Of a stretch of DNA of 64,000 bases, positions 44,350 to 55,505 are shown piece by piece. The DNA is taken from NCBI GenBank assembly GCA_014905825.1, contig JACGCN010000022.1, positions 310,001-374,000 on the forward strand. The letters are read 5' to 3'. The notes beneath the pieces were generated by a model. It had not been told where the DNA came from, made no database searches, and saw only the letters and a program-made list of their open reading frames with translations. Both the position numbers and the translations under genes were made by a program. This stretch comes from Lyophyllum atratum. Its lineage: Eukaryota > Basidiomycota > Agaricomycetes > Agaricales > Lyophyllaceae. Position 1 is the first letter of the stretch. Each line of letters opens with the position of its first letter.

Positions 44350-46132
44350 CTTTAACACGCGCATCAGCTACTAAACTTCCCAAAGGGCACAAGAGGGAGG
44401 CCGAAAGGTCAGTTTGTCTCAAAGGTGTTTTGAAGAGATGTCATATTCATGAACGACGTGGCGCCGTTCAAAAGTGAATACATCAGCAGTTGGAACATCA
44501 TGGTTCGGATGGATGGATGGATGGGATGCCCGGGGAGGGGAGGGAGAAAGTGGAGAAATACGAACAGGACAAGAGCGTACCTGCCGCCTGATGTGTGCGT
44601 CGCGAAGCCTGACCTGACTGATACAGGTGATACTCGAATCTTGGTTGCTCGCTGTGGTCCTGGAAGATGCCGCCCGGTTGATTGTGACGACGGGGAGCAG
44701 ATATGTGGTCTATGACCACCGGTTTACAGATCCACCCAATACCCGATACCGAACGTACAGCTACAATGTCCGACGACGTGGACAGAGGACAAAATGATCG
44801 TGTGCGGTCCGGCGATGGAGTCGAAAAGACAAGGTGATCATGGCAAGCAGCGACTGAGAACATTAACACATCCCGCGGAGAAACGCCTGCGCCCGGCGTG
44901 GAAAGAAGAAAGTGCTGGGAAAAGGAACCACCGGTATCTTAACAGGCGCATCAGCTAAACTTCGCAACACGCGCAGCAAGAATAGAGCGCGAGTGGAGTC
45001 TCTCAGACAGAAAGTGGATAGATAATCATGTTCACGAACGACGCTGGGCGAAGTCCAGATAGTGAATATCTTAGCATAAGTGGTTATGGGATCATCATGA
45101 GGATGAGGACGCATGCGGGGAGGCCGAAGGAAGGACAGAAGTGGAGGAGGTAGGAAGGAGGACGGGGCTTAACGTACCTCCAGCTGCATATCCGTCGCGT
45201 TGGCCTTGAAGACCGCAGATATGTCTATTGTGAGTCCTCTGCGTCAGAGGACCCAGCCTGAACGAAACGACGCGTGAGCATGAATACTGCAAGTGCATGT
45301 ACATAGGAGAGAAGGGGAAATAGTGACAGAGGTCAGAAAACCCGACACGTGGGTATAATATCATGAACGACTCCCAGAGAGAGCGCGGTTCAAAATAAAA
45401 CTAGAGCTATTAAGGAGACATCATGTTGGAGGCCCGGGGTGGACTGAAGGGTGGGGAGAGGAAGGAAGTGGCTCACTTCTGTCGGCTTTGATTCGGTTAG
45501 ATAAGACTGGTCATTGGTACAACAAGGGACGATGAAGGAACTTCGACAGGAGAGGGTGTCAGTGTCGCGAGACTTCTCAGGAGTGACACCTGAAGTTCTT
45601 GTGTCATAAACCACACCGGGGAGCACTGTTCCAGAATACTAGAGCGAAGAGGAGAACCTCATGAGAGGGGTTGTAGCCGGGGGGACGTGGACAAATCGCG
45701 AGGAAAGGAAGGGAGGGGCTAACTTCGGTTCGGTAAGCTTGGTCCAAGACAGATTGAAAGATGGTGAGGAAAGGAACCATGAAAAAGGAAGCAGCTCAGC
45801 TAAATCAGAAATGGTGTATTCATGCTAGCGCGAGGGCTGTTCGTCTGAATACTTTCACATCATCGCCGCACGTCTTTCAACTTGAACAGCAGGACGCGCG
45901 ACGTTGCGCGGTAAGAAGGAAATACGGAGGGAATCGGAGTCGCGAAAGGCGCGGGGCAGGAAAAGAAAGGAGTGGTGGGAGTGAGACAACGTACCTCTAC
46001 GACATAACGCTGGTATACGATGCAGGCTTCCTTGACGTTTAGAAGCGCCGGAGAGTATGTGGGCACGAACACAGCTACAAAGATGGCCACCAGAAGGCGG
46101 GGACTACAGCTGGGGTCGTGTGCGGAGTCCAT
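44350..46132 (-). repeat. Repeated purine-rich, splice-donor-containing modules
   Basis: Similar modules recur about every 250-300 bp (one gap of about 595). Each has, on the plus strand, a patch like atcatgaacgac, a G/A-rich stretch such as ggagaggaaggaagtgg, and then gtacctc or (g)gctaacttc/gctcacttc. Module ends are near 44580, 45175, 45472, 45720 and 45992. Read on the minus strand these ends are donor-like (gtacgt, gtgagc), as if a short exon with its 5' intron part had been multiplied. Neighbouring minus-strand peptides look related in places: DQSYLTESKPTE against DQAYRTE. A minus-strand ATG at 46132 opens a hydrophobic leader (LLVAIFVAVFVPTYSPALL) that may be a first exon. No complete gene could be assembled. 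Confidence 0.45.
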
Positions 46133-46475
46133 GGTTTTAAAGAACGTGCTGTGCAAGTCAGGACAAAATTGGGGATTCACTGTGTCTGAGACTCTGTCTG
46201 ATGACCCTACGTCACAGTGACTGGGGATGTACGCAGTTGGAAGAAACAAGTTGAGAGGAGGCAGCTACGTAACGACTAAGTCCCGACAGGGGTTCAAACA
46301 CTACTCTGCGACGAGCCGCTTTCCACAACTGCAATGGAGGAGGAGGAGGGGGAGTTTATTTATACTGACACGGTCCCCAATTGGAACGTACCGTGACTGA
46401 TCGCTTGCTTACTAACATCGATCATCTATATATAACTTCGACTCTGCACCATTGATACCTCGCTAACTTTTCCAC

Positions 46476-47422
46476 ATGCTGTTCTTTCCCTCTCTATTTG
46501 CTCCTACTCCTGATATAGATTCAGATGACCTATCAGATGAAGATACCTGGTCCGCCTCGGAACTAGAGGACGACGCCCAAAGTGATGTAGAGGCGAGCGC
46601 TCACTTCAATCCAACCTACGACGATGTTTATGCCGTGCGCGAAGACCTCCGCCAATTCCTACCACTAGAACTGGCAGATCTCATCCTTGAAAGCGCGGCT
46701 TACTGGCCTTGTGTCTCTGTCGAAAGCAACAGAGCTTTGGTCGTGGCTGCTGGCTATCAGACGCAGAACAACGCTGCATCATACTACGTTGTAACCCCCG
46801 CGATATCAGAGCAGACTACGCATATCAAACTCGTCAAATTTATCCTCGAGAGTTGTGACCAAGGCTGGGGCGGAGACTCTAACAAGTTAGGTATTCGATC
46901 TGTGGATTGAGAAGTTGGACATGGACATATAACGACATCTTTAGACACCTACAACGGGTCATTTACATGGTTCGAGGCGGGAATTGTTCGCGATAGCCAA
47001 GAAGGGGTAGTATCGCACCTTTTGCAGCTAGGCCAGCGCCCTGCAGACGAGTTCAATGCCGATGCATTTGGTCGTACTCTCGGGCGGGAAATCGAGAACC
47101 CGTTGGAGCAGACACGGAGGTGGGATCTTCAGTGTAACATGCAGGTATCCTCTCTTAAGAGGCGGCATGAAATCGTATGGACCAAGGATGACATTATGAA
47201 CGAGACAACGGAGGCTGAGGCTAGAGCGAGAGGCGCCAGGACGGGACGCAATTTTGTGAACAGTCTGTCTCCAGGTGACAGGGTCGTGCTCGTAGTAAGA
47301 GCTCAGGTATGTTTTGTCTCTGTAGAAATTGCCCACTAAGCCTAAATCCACTGCGGCAGTATCCTGGCTGGGAAAACCATGTCCATCGTGCCAAAGTAGA
47401 GATTTTCTACTCAGTAATATGA
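46476..47422 (+). CDS. Conserved fungal protein of unknown function
   Basis: Three exons join cleanly. Exon 1 encodes an acidic N terminus (SDDLSDEDTWSASELEDDAQ), then VREDLRQFLPLELADLILES and AAYWPCVSVESNRALVVAAG. A phase-1 intron near 46890-46945 leads to DTYNGSFTWFEAGIVRDSQE and GRTLGREIENPLEQTRRWDL. The last exon ends AQ-YPGWENHVHRAKVEIFYSVI. The blocks LPLELADLIL, SxTWFEA, GRNFVNSLSPGDRVVLVVRA and YPGWxNxVxxAxVEIFY form an ordered pattern that I associate with uncharacterised Dikarya proteins. The Leu-Pro-x-Glu-Leu start is weakly F-box-like. There is no membrane segment. A decayed copy lies 3.3 kb upstream. Confidence 0.8.
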
Positions 47423-47835
47423 CCAAATGCAAAATGGAAATCGTTGACTGTGAGCCTATAAACATCTCCACATGTACTATAATTTACTCACCCAGCGTAT
47501 AGTGATGCCTCGTCGCGCGAAATAAGCCAAAAATTCGGGGAGATGGATATAATGCCACTTCTTATAGTAAGAGAACCAGAAAAGCTAGCAATCAACTCGG
47601 TTCCAAGCGTTAGTGACTACAGAATTTGACTGTAACAGTTTCATTATTTAGATATCAACATACAGGGAGCTAGAGCTTTGCAATGTAAAGTAGTAAGGTG
47701 AAGTAGCCTCCTACAAGTTTAGACGTACAAGTTCGAGAGTTGAGTACAATTACATGGTTCGGTGAGTTATAGTGACATCCTATCCAGGATGTGTTCGATA
47801 TAATTGTCCCTTATCAATGGCAGCTTTTCCCAGCG
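47423..47835. other. Convergent 3' flank, no supported gene
   Basis: AT-leaning sequence between two stop codons. No repeat or RNA gene was recognised. Confidence 0.5.
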
Positions 47836-49140
47836 CTATATCGGACTATAGACGGGTGGTAATTCGACTCGCCTTGGGGCATCTGGTATCGCAAGACCGG
47901 GCGCCCGTACACCACTATCGACGTGCTGCAAAGGGGGTGAACTTTCTGGGTTACGGCTCGAAGATGTCGGCGACGGAAGTGGAGCCACTTCAACATCAAC
48001 ATGTAGTTGCCGAGTACGTTGTTTAGCGGGTACCTCGGAATCCGAGTGTTGCGGCGTAGCGTCATGGGTAGTAGCTCCCGCCGATCTACTCGGCTGGCTA
48101 GAAACCGGCTCATCAGTAATCGGCACGTCGTAGTTAACATTATCCGCGCGATTACTGATGCTGCCATGTGTAGAATGACCTGTACCTGGGCGGACAGTGA
48201 CTACCGATTTGCGAGCGCCCGTGGGAGGCGGCCCCGACACCAACAGCGCAGGATTAAACTCGGTACTAGCAGATGCTGAACCCCCGGCCGAGACATCTTC
48301 CATGGTCAGTACGAATGGTTGGATCGTCGTGCGTTTGTGACGGCCTGGACCTGTTTAGTTATGAAATATGAGTCACAAGGTACGACAAAATCACTAAAAT
48401 TGCCGCGAACGCACCGGACAAAAATGCCTCATGGTCGAACTTTTCCTCGATTATCTGGATTTGCGTGCGGCGCCGGTACAGCACGAAAATAAATCCAACG
48501 GCCAGAAGGAAGAAGAGACCGCCGATGACAGCACCGACGATTGCTCCGACTGGGATACTCGTCTGACTTGCAGCTTGCGACGGGGAGGGGGTAGGGGTGC
48601 CTGAAGATGTAACAGTCGGATCCAATACTAGGAAATAATCGAACCAGACAGTGCCTTCGCCTGGCTGTGGATCAAAGTTCACTTTGGACATGTTGACTAG
48701 CAGTTTGCTGGGAGGGTTGAAAGGATGATTAAACAGCTAGGTTAACAACATCGAAAGTAGCGATACGTACTGCTCTCCTATCGCAAGTGAATCCGACCTC
48801 CAGAACTGTTGCCTGTGGGTGTCTACGGAGCCTGCTTGCGATGTGACTTGAGCGGGGGCAGCTCCATCAATTGAGTACGTCGTTACAACGCCTTTCGAAG
48901 TGATATCGAAGGTTCCGAACACCGCGATCGTGGTTCCTAAAGTTCATGATGTTGAGTCAGACCTAAACAAGGCCATAGACCATATGTAATCAACTAGCCT
49001 CTGAATGTAACAGTGAAGGAATCGCCGGCGTTCGTCGAACTTGCAACAGTCTCATTGTACTCCTGCGTGGAACCACCTCTGATCCAGGTTCCGGTGTAAT
49101 TCACTTTCGAGAGGTCCTGGTCATCAATATACGTCGTCAT
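47836..49140 (-). CDS. Single-pass membrane protein with Ser/Thr/Pro stalk
   Basis: Starts at 49140 (MTTYIDDQDLSKVNYTGTWI) without an obvious signal peptide. The extracellular-type part reads YNETVASSTNAGDSFTVTFR, IAVFGTFDITSKGVVTTYSI and HRQQFWRSDSLAIGE, then MSKVNFDPQPGEGTVWFDYF. This is a beta-rich module common in agaricomycete surface proteins. A Ser/Thr/Pro stalk (TVTSSGTPTPSPSQAASQTS) leads into one transmembrane helix (AIVGAVIGGLFFLLAVGFIF) and a basic stop-transfer (YRRRTQ). The cytosolic tail of about 150 residues is Ser/Pro-rich and ends RRVELPPVYSPI, with a PPVY motif that could bind WW domains. Introns lie near 48305-48410, 48690-48770 and 48935-49000. Function is unknown; a cell-surface sensor is an inference. 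Confidence 0.75.
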
Positions 49141-50090
49141 GGGTGGGAGGAGGAGGACGATGGGGGCAGTTATCCGTCCTCAGGCTGTGTCCCAACGCAG
49201 ATGATATATAGCCTTTTCTGAATAACGGCGACCCTGGTCCGGTCTCTGCCTGCGATGGCGAGGGTCGTGAATTAAGTAGAATTGACGGTGGAGTTGTGCC
49301 AAGAAGTTCCTAGCCATTCCGATCCAGATCTCTCGTTACTGGCCAAGTACGTAGAATGCCGGCATCCAAAGTTTTAAAGGAGAACATGCCATAGGTAGGC
49401 GATTTTGATACTCGCGACGCGATGACTGAACTTCGACAAGAGTAGGAGGAGTAGGAGGAGATATGTCTTCCGACGTCTTGAGAACTTGTCCTTTGGAGGC
49501 GAGAATCCTGCGTCAGCAAACAATCGGCCAAGATCAATCACGTCCCGCAATGACAATGGGAAGGTGGAGCACGAGATCCAGATGCGCAGGGTATCGTGTT
49601 TTTTGAATGGGGCTTGTCAGACCACATCAAAGTCAAACCGGTGTAAGTCACCTCGAGGCTGTCAAGACTGCGCAGCGCGTAAAGATTGTTATCAAGCTAT
49701 CAGCCAAGTTAAAACGTGCTCACTTGGAGGCAGTTAATTGGCGTCCCACAGAATTATATGCATGCTGTTTGACGAAAACAAGAAGTAGGAAAGCTCTCGT
49801 ATTACTTGCCAGTGATTTGGGACGATACAGGGTTCAAGTTGTCAGTGACCTGTCATGGCGCCTTACAACTTGACGCCGTCCTAAATCATCGACCTCGGGG
49901 CTACGAGTTGATCGAGCGTATCTCGGTATCGGTTCCCCGCTCTTGGAGTACTTATCGTGAGTCAGGAGGAACAGGTGTCATGGTGGTGGCTCATTTGAGT
50001 CAGTGTGAGTGTCCGAGTCGGGAGTCCAGCCGCTCGTCCTGGAATTTGTTTCCGGTGCTGATGCCAAACAACGGCGACACGTTCTGGCAT
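49141..50090. other. Intergenic region, no supported gene
   Basis: It lies upstream of the membrane protein gene. Frames up to about 95 codons lack recognisable features. A GGAGTAGGA-type tract is near 49440-49460. Confidence 0.45.
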
Positions 50091-50092
50091 TA

Positions 50093-50661
50093 GGGGTCTT
50101 CAGAGTTGGCGCAACGGCCGTTTCGAAACGGCTGTTTAAAAAGAAAAAGATTTCGCACGTTTCAAAAGAGTTGCAACGGCAAGTCAGAAAATCGAAACCG
50201 CTTCACTTCGGTTTCCAGCATGCTGCTGCCCGCTGCTGCGGCTTCGAACGGAGCTTCATTATCCCTCGGAGATGCCCGATGTGGATGTGGATGAGTTACT
50301 TCAGATCTTCGTATTTTCCTTCGCACAACGCGCTACGTTTACTCTAAAAAAGAGCGTTCATCTGCTGTTGACATGCTGTGTGCGAGGCATGCCAGGGATC
50401 ACAGAGAATAGTTGAGAAGGGCAAGATAAATTGGTATGTTCTTATCACTGTATTATCAGTTAATCACCGCGTCATCACAAGTTTCGGTCACCGCCATCTC
50501 TCCATAGCTCAAATCAAGCTCAGCTCGATGTTGAAACAGTTTAAATCACAAATCGCAGGTGGGGTGCCTTCGAGCGATCAAAGCTGTTTCGATTCAAAGC
50601 TTTGTTTTCGAAACTGAAATTACCGTTTCGAAACGGTTGTTGCGCCAACTCTGAAGACCCC
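50093..50661. mobile_element. 569-bp TA-flanked miniature transposon with palindromic inner ends
   Basis: Both ends are 39-bp inverted repeats starting GGGGTCTTCAGAGTTGGCGC, with 37 of 39 bases matching. TA precedes and follows (50091-50092 and 50662-50663). The inner 14 bases of each end are the perfect palindrome CCGTTTCGAAACGG, at 50118-50131 and 50623-50636. No protein is encoded. The TA target and TIR length suit a Tc1/mariner-type miniature element moved in trans. Confidence 0.88.
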
Positions 50662-50663
50662 TA

Positions 50664-51060
50664 TTGCTGTATTTCCCTGTATTTCCGTTGAACCCATTCA
50701 ACCTCGCACGCTTTCACGAAAATCACCCCCTCGTTAGCCTCGTCTCCCGTGCGGAACTTCTTACGTCCGAAGTGTGCAACATCCATACAGCCATATTCTG
50801 ATCGCAAAAAGCATTCACTGTCGGTTGCGTTAGTAGAGCAATATGGACACTGGCAGCACCGAATTCACGTATGAATCAGCACTTGTCTTTTCCGCATGCT
50901 CATGGAATATCCGTCGTACAAATTAACCAACGTGCAAGGTGCGATGAATCAGGCTAATTCGATAACTCAATGGCACTGTGTTCGAAACTTATCGTGGACC
51001 TTGCAGCCCGTAACTCTTGACTCAGACTTAACTATGGCCGCCAGGCCTCCATCGCTTTAG
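50664..51060. other. Flank between miniature element and F-box pseudogene
   Basis: No gene, repeat or RNA was recognised. Confidence 0.45.
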
Positions 51061-51098
51061 GAGATTTCTGCAACCCACGCGACGACGGACTGGATGTC

Positions 51099-52080
51099 AT
51101 GTCTTCTCTACCGTCTGAGCTCCTCTCGAGTATCTTTGAAGAGGTGACTAGTAACTCTGCAGCATCTGAATACAACGAAACATATTCTGAATTATTGCCA
51201 ACAGCCAACTGGGTCCGTATCTCTCGCGTCCGCAATGGCGCTATGCTGTACTGGATCGTGCGGATATCTCGATTCGCATACCGGTTTCGTTCCGAGGTGG
51301 GCTCAGGGCATGTTACTCCGGTCCAAAATGGCCCGTTTGATCGTCGGAGCGTCCCTCAACCAACATTACGCGTTACTTACGGCCGCAATCGACATCGACG
51401 CACAGCCTAGACCGCTTTAGCACAGTTACCGTGCATTGAGGAACTTTGCCCGATCCGACTTGGTTATCATAGCCAAGAGGAATTCATGGAACTCGTCGAA
51501 AAATCCTCAAGCGTCCCGCGCCCCTCTTGGAAATTTCGAGATCTCCTCCAACGTCGGTACCCAGAACCCGCTTTCTGGAAATCCGTTCTCCGGCGACCCA
51601 CTACTACCAGTAATGACTTTGCCCAAAAGTTAATGGTGTCGCTACAACTGGCGATCGCCAATCTCCACTAACCTGAGATCCCTCGAAGCCAGCTATTCGC
51701 TCGCTGCAAATTGTTCTCCTGTGGATCAGCCTATTTGCGCCCTTCCAAGTTTCTACTATACGTTATAATCTGGAATATTATTCGAACTTCTCTTCGACCA
51801 GTGATATCGATATTCGTCGTGATATGGCCAACCTTCCGCGGGTCAGGCTCAGTATCGAGTGTCATGTTCTCTTGTAGGCTCATACTTGTTTCCTATCCCA
51901 GTAACCGCTCACGTCGATATGCCGGCCTACCTCCAAGCAATTCACGACGATCATACAACGAACCTTTCCTTTGTCCAGTGTGGTTGAAAACCTTGCGGAA
52001 GGAATTCAAGGCCTTATACATCTCTCCCTCGCTATGCACGGACAAGATGTCAAGGTTTGTCGGACATCGTCTATGAGTGA
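51099..52080 (+). pseudogene. Degraded F-box/LRR-type gene
   Basis: An F-box opening is visible, LPSELLSSIFEEVTSNSAAS, in a frame starting at 51099. The expected F-box end (CRQWRYAVLDRADISI) is one frame off. Later pieces such as YALLTAAIDIDAQPRPL and PCIEELCPIRLGYHSQEEF, and LRR-like NLRSLEASYSLAANCSP, fall in different frames separated by stops. No intron set repairs them. It lies at the edge of the 51-57 kb F-box cluster and is probably a dead member. Confidence 0.5.
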
Positions 52081-52805
52081 GTGGTGTGACCGAGAGTCAA
52101 ACCCTAAATCATTTTCCATCTGACCCCTCGCCACAACCCGAAGGGTGTCGGCATGGAATAATGATTGAAGTTCTATAATCATTCCAGCAGCAACACGTAG
52201 AGTTGTTACGAACGTTATAGCTGACCTTCTAACCCGTCGTAGTCACAGGACTAGTTTTCATCGCGCAACTGAGAGGGCATAAACCATGTTCGTGTGATCT
52301 CGTACCTGAAGGAGGTATATATCGGCTATGCGGAACTTTGAAGACCATTAGACTACGTGGTAGCACAGGTATCACCAGTTGGTAACGTCTCTTCCAAGAC
52401 CAACCCATTCTCGGACCCAGCATCCATACGTACTGTCCGTCTGCGTGACAGAGTACTATAAAGACCCAAAATAAATACCTCTACAAAGGAAATTTGTATC
52501 TCTCTTCAACCTGCCCTCGTGGTTTATGCTCGTCCTTCTTGGAAGACCCCAGGAACCGAACCCAGAATTAGAATAAGAATATCGAAGCCCCTGTCACCGG
52601 AAAGCGATCTATTGTGGAGAGAAGAGGGGCTCTCTGAAGATAGAGGATGTTGCTTGATGCGCAATATCTAGATCTTGAACTGCTGAGTGAACCGTCAGGA
52701 AAATAGGACCAGGTGAACGACGAAGGCCTCACTGCAAAGAAGGTACGCCTGGAAGATTGACATCGACCAGACGATGCTAAGTATCGTCAGGAGCACTGCT
52801 CCGAT
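52081..52805. other. Region without a supported gene
   Basis: It may hold remnants of the preceding F-box pseudogene but shows no readable domain. Confidence 0.4.
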
Positions 52806-53399
52806 TTATACGCAGTCCAACCTATCGATCCGTTCGTGAACCTTCTCACCGTCAAGTAAGATGGACCGCATACCTTTATTCTGTAAGTACTTGTCCATCG
52901 CTGTGAATGCAAACCTCCTCATTTCCCTCTCCAGCAGCCAAACGTCGTCGCATGTGACCACCCCACAATCGTGCAGGATACAGATCGCGTCCAAGAACCA
53001 AGTGCGTGAGCTAAATTCGGCGGGATGAATGGCAGACCCAGCTGCAGGAATGGCCACGGTCTTAAATATGGGCAACAGACTGTCCGGCCCAACGATATCC
53101 TCGTAACTTCCCAAGAACCCTACATCACCGAGGAGAACGATCGCGACAGCGAGAGGTGAGGAGACGATGTCCTTGGTGATTATTTCGAAATTCCATTCAG
53201 TGGCTGAGTCAATGACATGATATAGCATTCCAGATGCACCGATGGGAAAGACGGAGGGGTTGGGAACGTAGAAAGCCCAGTTCCATGCTGCCAGATCCCC
53301 TCGATAGGTAAGGACTGCGTATAGGCGATTTGGTACCAAGTCTGAGTCTGTAACACTATCCTGTGAGGCCTCTGGACGAGAGTCGGGGGATTCAGCCAT
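52806..53399 (-). CDS. Hypothetical protein, 197 residues, single exon
   Basis: An intact frame from an ATG at 53399 (MAESPDSRPEASQDSVTDSD). The body reads RLYAVLTYRGDLAAWNWAFY, then IGASGMLYHVIDSATEWNFE, and near the end AICILHDCGVVTCDDVWLLE followed by REMRRFAFTAMDKY. Codon use and composition look genuine. The Y-R-G-xxxxW-W-A-F-Y opening followed by a His and a Trp about 30 residues on resembles small uncharacterised fungal proteins that I have seen near secondary genes, but I cannot name a family. There is no signal peptide or membrane helix. Its start lies 164 bp from that of the divergent F-box gene at 53563, so they may share a promoter. Confidence 0.65.
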   Translation of the reverse strand: MAESPDSRPEASQDSVTDSDLVPNRLYAVLTYRGDLAAWNWAFYVPNPSVFPIGASGMLYHVIDSATEWNFEIITKDIVSSPLAVAIVLLGDVGFLGSYEDIVGPDSLLPIFKTVAIPAAGSAIHPAEFSSRTWFLDAICILHDCGVVTCDDVWLLEREMRRFAFTAMDKYLQNKGMRSILLDGEKVHERIDRLDCV

Positions 53400-53562
53400 C
53401 GTTGAGTTCGAGATCAGGCGTCACTGGGGTATATATGACCCTACAGCAAATCTGCCGCGGTCATCACTTCTCTGAGCTTGAAAAAAATCGGCGCTCTCCG
53501 ACGAGTCCGAGTGAGCGTGTGTACACCAACTTGCTGAAGGCCTCCGAGCAACTCGAAACCAC

Positions 53563-55107
53563 ATGTTATCCTGGCCTGCAGAGCTGTATCTTCTCGCATT
53601 CGGCCATCTTCCGTTGTCCTCACTAGTCAACCTCACTCTCTGCTCTCATCAGTTCCGCATATGGGCCTATCCACTGCTTTACAGGAAGGTCGACATCCGA
53701 GGCCCCGAACAGATGGAAAGCTTTGTCTCGCGAGTGAGCGAGGAGGAGGGACCGTCCCAGATCCGTAATATCATCGATAACCTACACGTCGCCAAGTATG
53801 TGAAGTGCTTGCGCATTGCGTACGACTGTATGGAGGCGCAGCATCCATTAGCCTCTGCCATTCCTTACCTCACGAAACTGAAGAAGCTAGTCTGGGTTGC
53901 CTCCACCTCTGAGAGTAGCCATAGCGCTTCGATTTTTATGCTCATAAGAAAATATTGCCTTGACTTCGACTGTCTGTCCATGAACCTTAATTGGATTGGC
54001 GTTGAAGAAGGTAAAAATCCTGACTATCCATGCTTTAGTATTGTGGTGTTGATCTATCCAATAGATGAACATACAAATTCTGTGCTCGTCTTCAAAGGTC
54101 TACGACACCTCGCGCTGCGAGCTCCCTACTGGTGTAAGCAGCATTCTAGGCGGCCCTTCGATGTTCGTTTTGTAATGACTCCAGAACCTAGATTCAGAAG
54201 ATGACAAGCGTCCCTCTGCCATGACAAACATGGTTCGCTTCTCCCCGGATCTTGTGACGCTGGACCTCTGCATCACCGATGCATACGGCTTTCCACCACG
54301 GGCCTGGAATGCGGACGCATTCTTTGAAAGCATCAAGGGGACTCAATATCCTCATCTTCGTTGTTTGAAGTTGCATGGCGCTACCGGCATAGACCTCCAT
54401 CGGCTTAGCGATATCTCAGCTATCCCCAGCCCCTTTCATTCTTTTATCGTGCTCAATCACCGTAACATTGTAGCTCTTGCAATGCCTATCCCAATTAACG
54501 ACTCCGAACGGGGCCTGGACGACCTTCGTCTACCAAAGGACATGTTCCCAAGTCTCCGCGAGTTCGAGGGCACCATCTCTTGGTGCTTTTACATCTCTGG
54601 GCTTCACTACCCTGCATCTCGTCTGCGCAGGATGAAGTTCCTTATACAGGGTTCGGCTTACGAAGATGGTGAAGAGCTCGCTTGTGAAAGGGTCCACGGT
54701 GCTCTAAAATCATGCTTGGTCCTCACAGAGTTAGACATACGATGCAACGACATATTGCTGACCGCCGATCGCATAAGAGTATTGTCGGAACACGCTCCAG
54801 GCTTACGTTCACTTCAATGTTTTATCGATCTCCATGAGACATTGGTACGTCTATCAGTTTTTGAATTGCCGGCAGCGAGTAACCCTTCGTATAGGATTCT
54901 ATATCTTCGGCACTGGGGCAATTCGGAGCTCTGCGTTCCGTTGCCTTTAATCACTCCGACTTCAGAGTTCAAGGAGATATTGTGCTCTTCACCTTGGCAA
55001 AGAAATGTCCAACCCTGACTGGTGTGAAGGACACACTCGAGAGCCATATGCATGAATTACATGAGGTGTTCGAGTATGTCCAACCCACTCGAGAGCCATA
55101 TGCATGA
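53563..55107 (+). CDS. F-box-like protein, first copy of a tandem pair
   Basis: The start ATG opens directly in an F-box-like motif, MLSWPAELYLLAFGHLPLSS then LVNLTLCSHQFRIWAYPLLY. An intron (about 54132-54201, gtaagc...gaag) joins RAPYW to YDKRPSAMTNMVRFSPDLVT. LRR-like sequence continues (YPHLRCLKLHGATGIDLHRL, FPSLREFEGTISWCFYISGL). A second short intron near 54873-54930 (gtaacc...ggag) leads to TLRSVAFNHSDFRVQGDIVL and FTLAKKCPTLTGVK. Reading through the intron instead gives an early stop, and the paralogue supports the splice. The end (HELHEVFEYVQPTREPYA) lies inside a 52-bp tandem duplication. It probably acts as an SCF substrate adaptor; the target is unknown. Confidence 0.78.
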
Positions 55108-55132
55108 ATTACATGAGGTGTTCGAGTATGTA
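55035..55132 (+). repeat. 52-bp tandem duplication at the end of the first F-box copy
   Basis: The word ctcgagagccatatgcatga starts at 55036 and again at 55088, and both copies continue through ttacatgaggtgttcgagta. The period is 52, not a multiple of three, so the second copy is read in another frame and supplies the stop codon. Confidence 0.9.
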
Positions 55133-55505
55133 TGATCGTTGTACAAAGCACCTACTGTGGATCTGATCATCCATGTCAGCTATTGAGAACTCCGGACTGG
55201 CTCTCTGTTGTCGTCGCCTTCTTTGCCTCACACCCCTTACTTCCGGAAAACCTTTCCGATGCTTCTGAGCCCTCACCTGATGAATGATATGTCGTCTGAA
55301 ATCGGCGTGAATGAAGCTTGTGGATACATTCTCCCTTCGAGTATCGTACTTTTTGGTATGTGTACAGTAAGTAAAGAGAACACGATGTGAGGACCAATTG
55401 AAAGGCTTCTCTGAGCTTGAAATCTTTCGGCGCTGAGTGAACGTTGACTGATGTGGCCCAAATTCCCACAAGTGACTCGAAAACGATCCTGAACCGATCT
55501 CGAAC

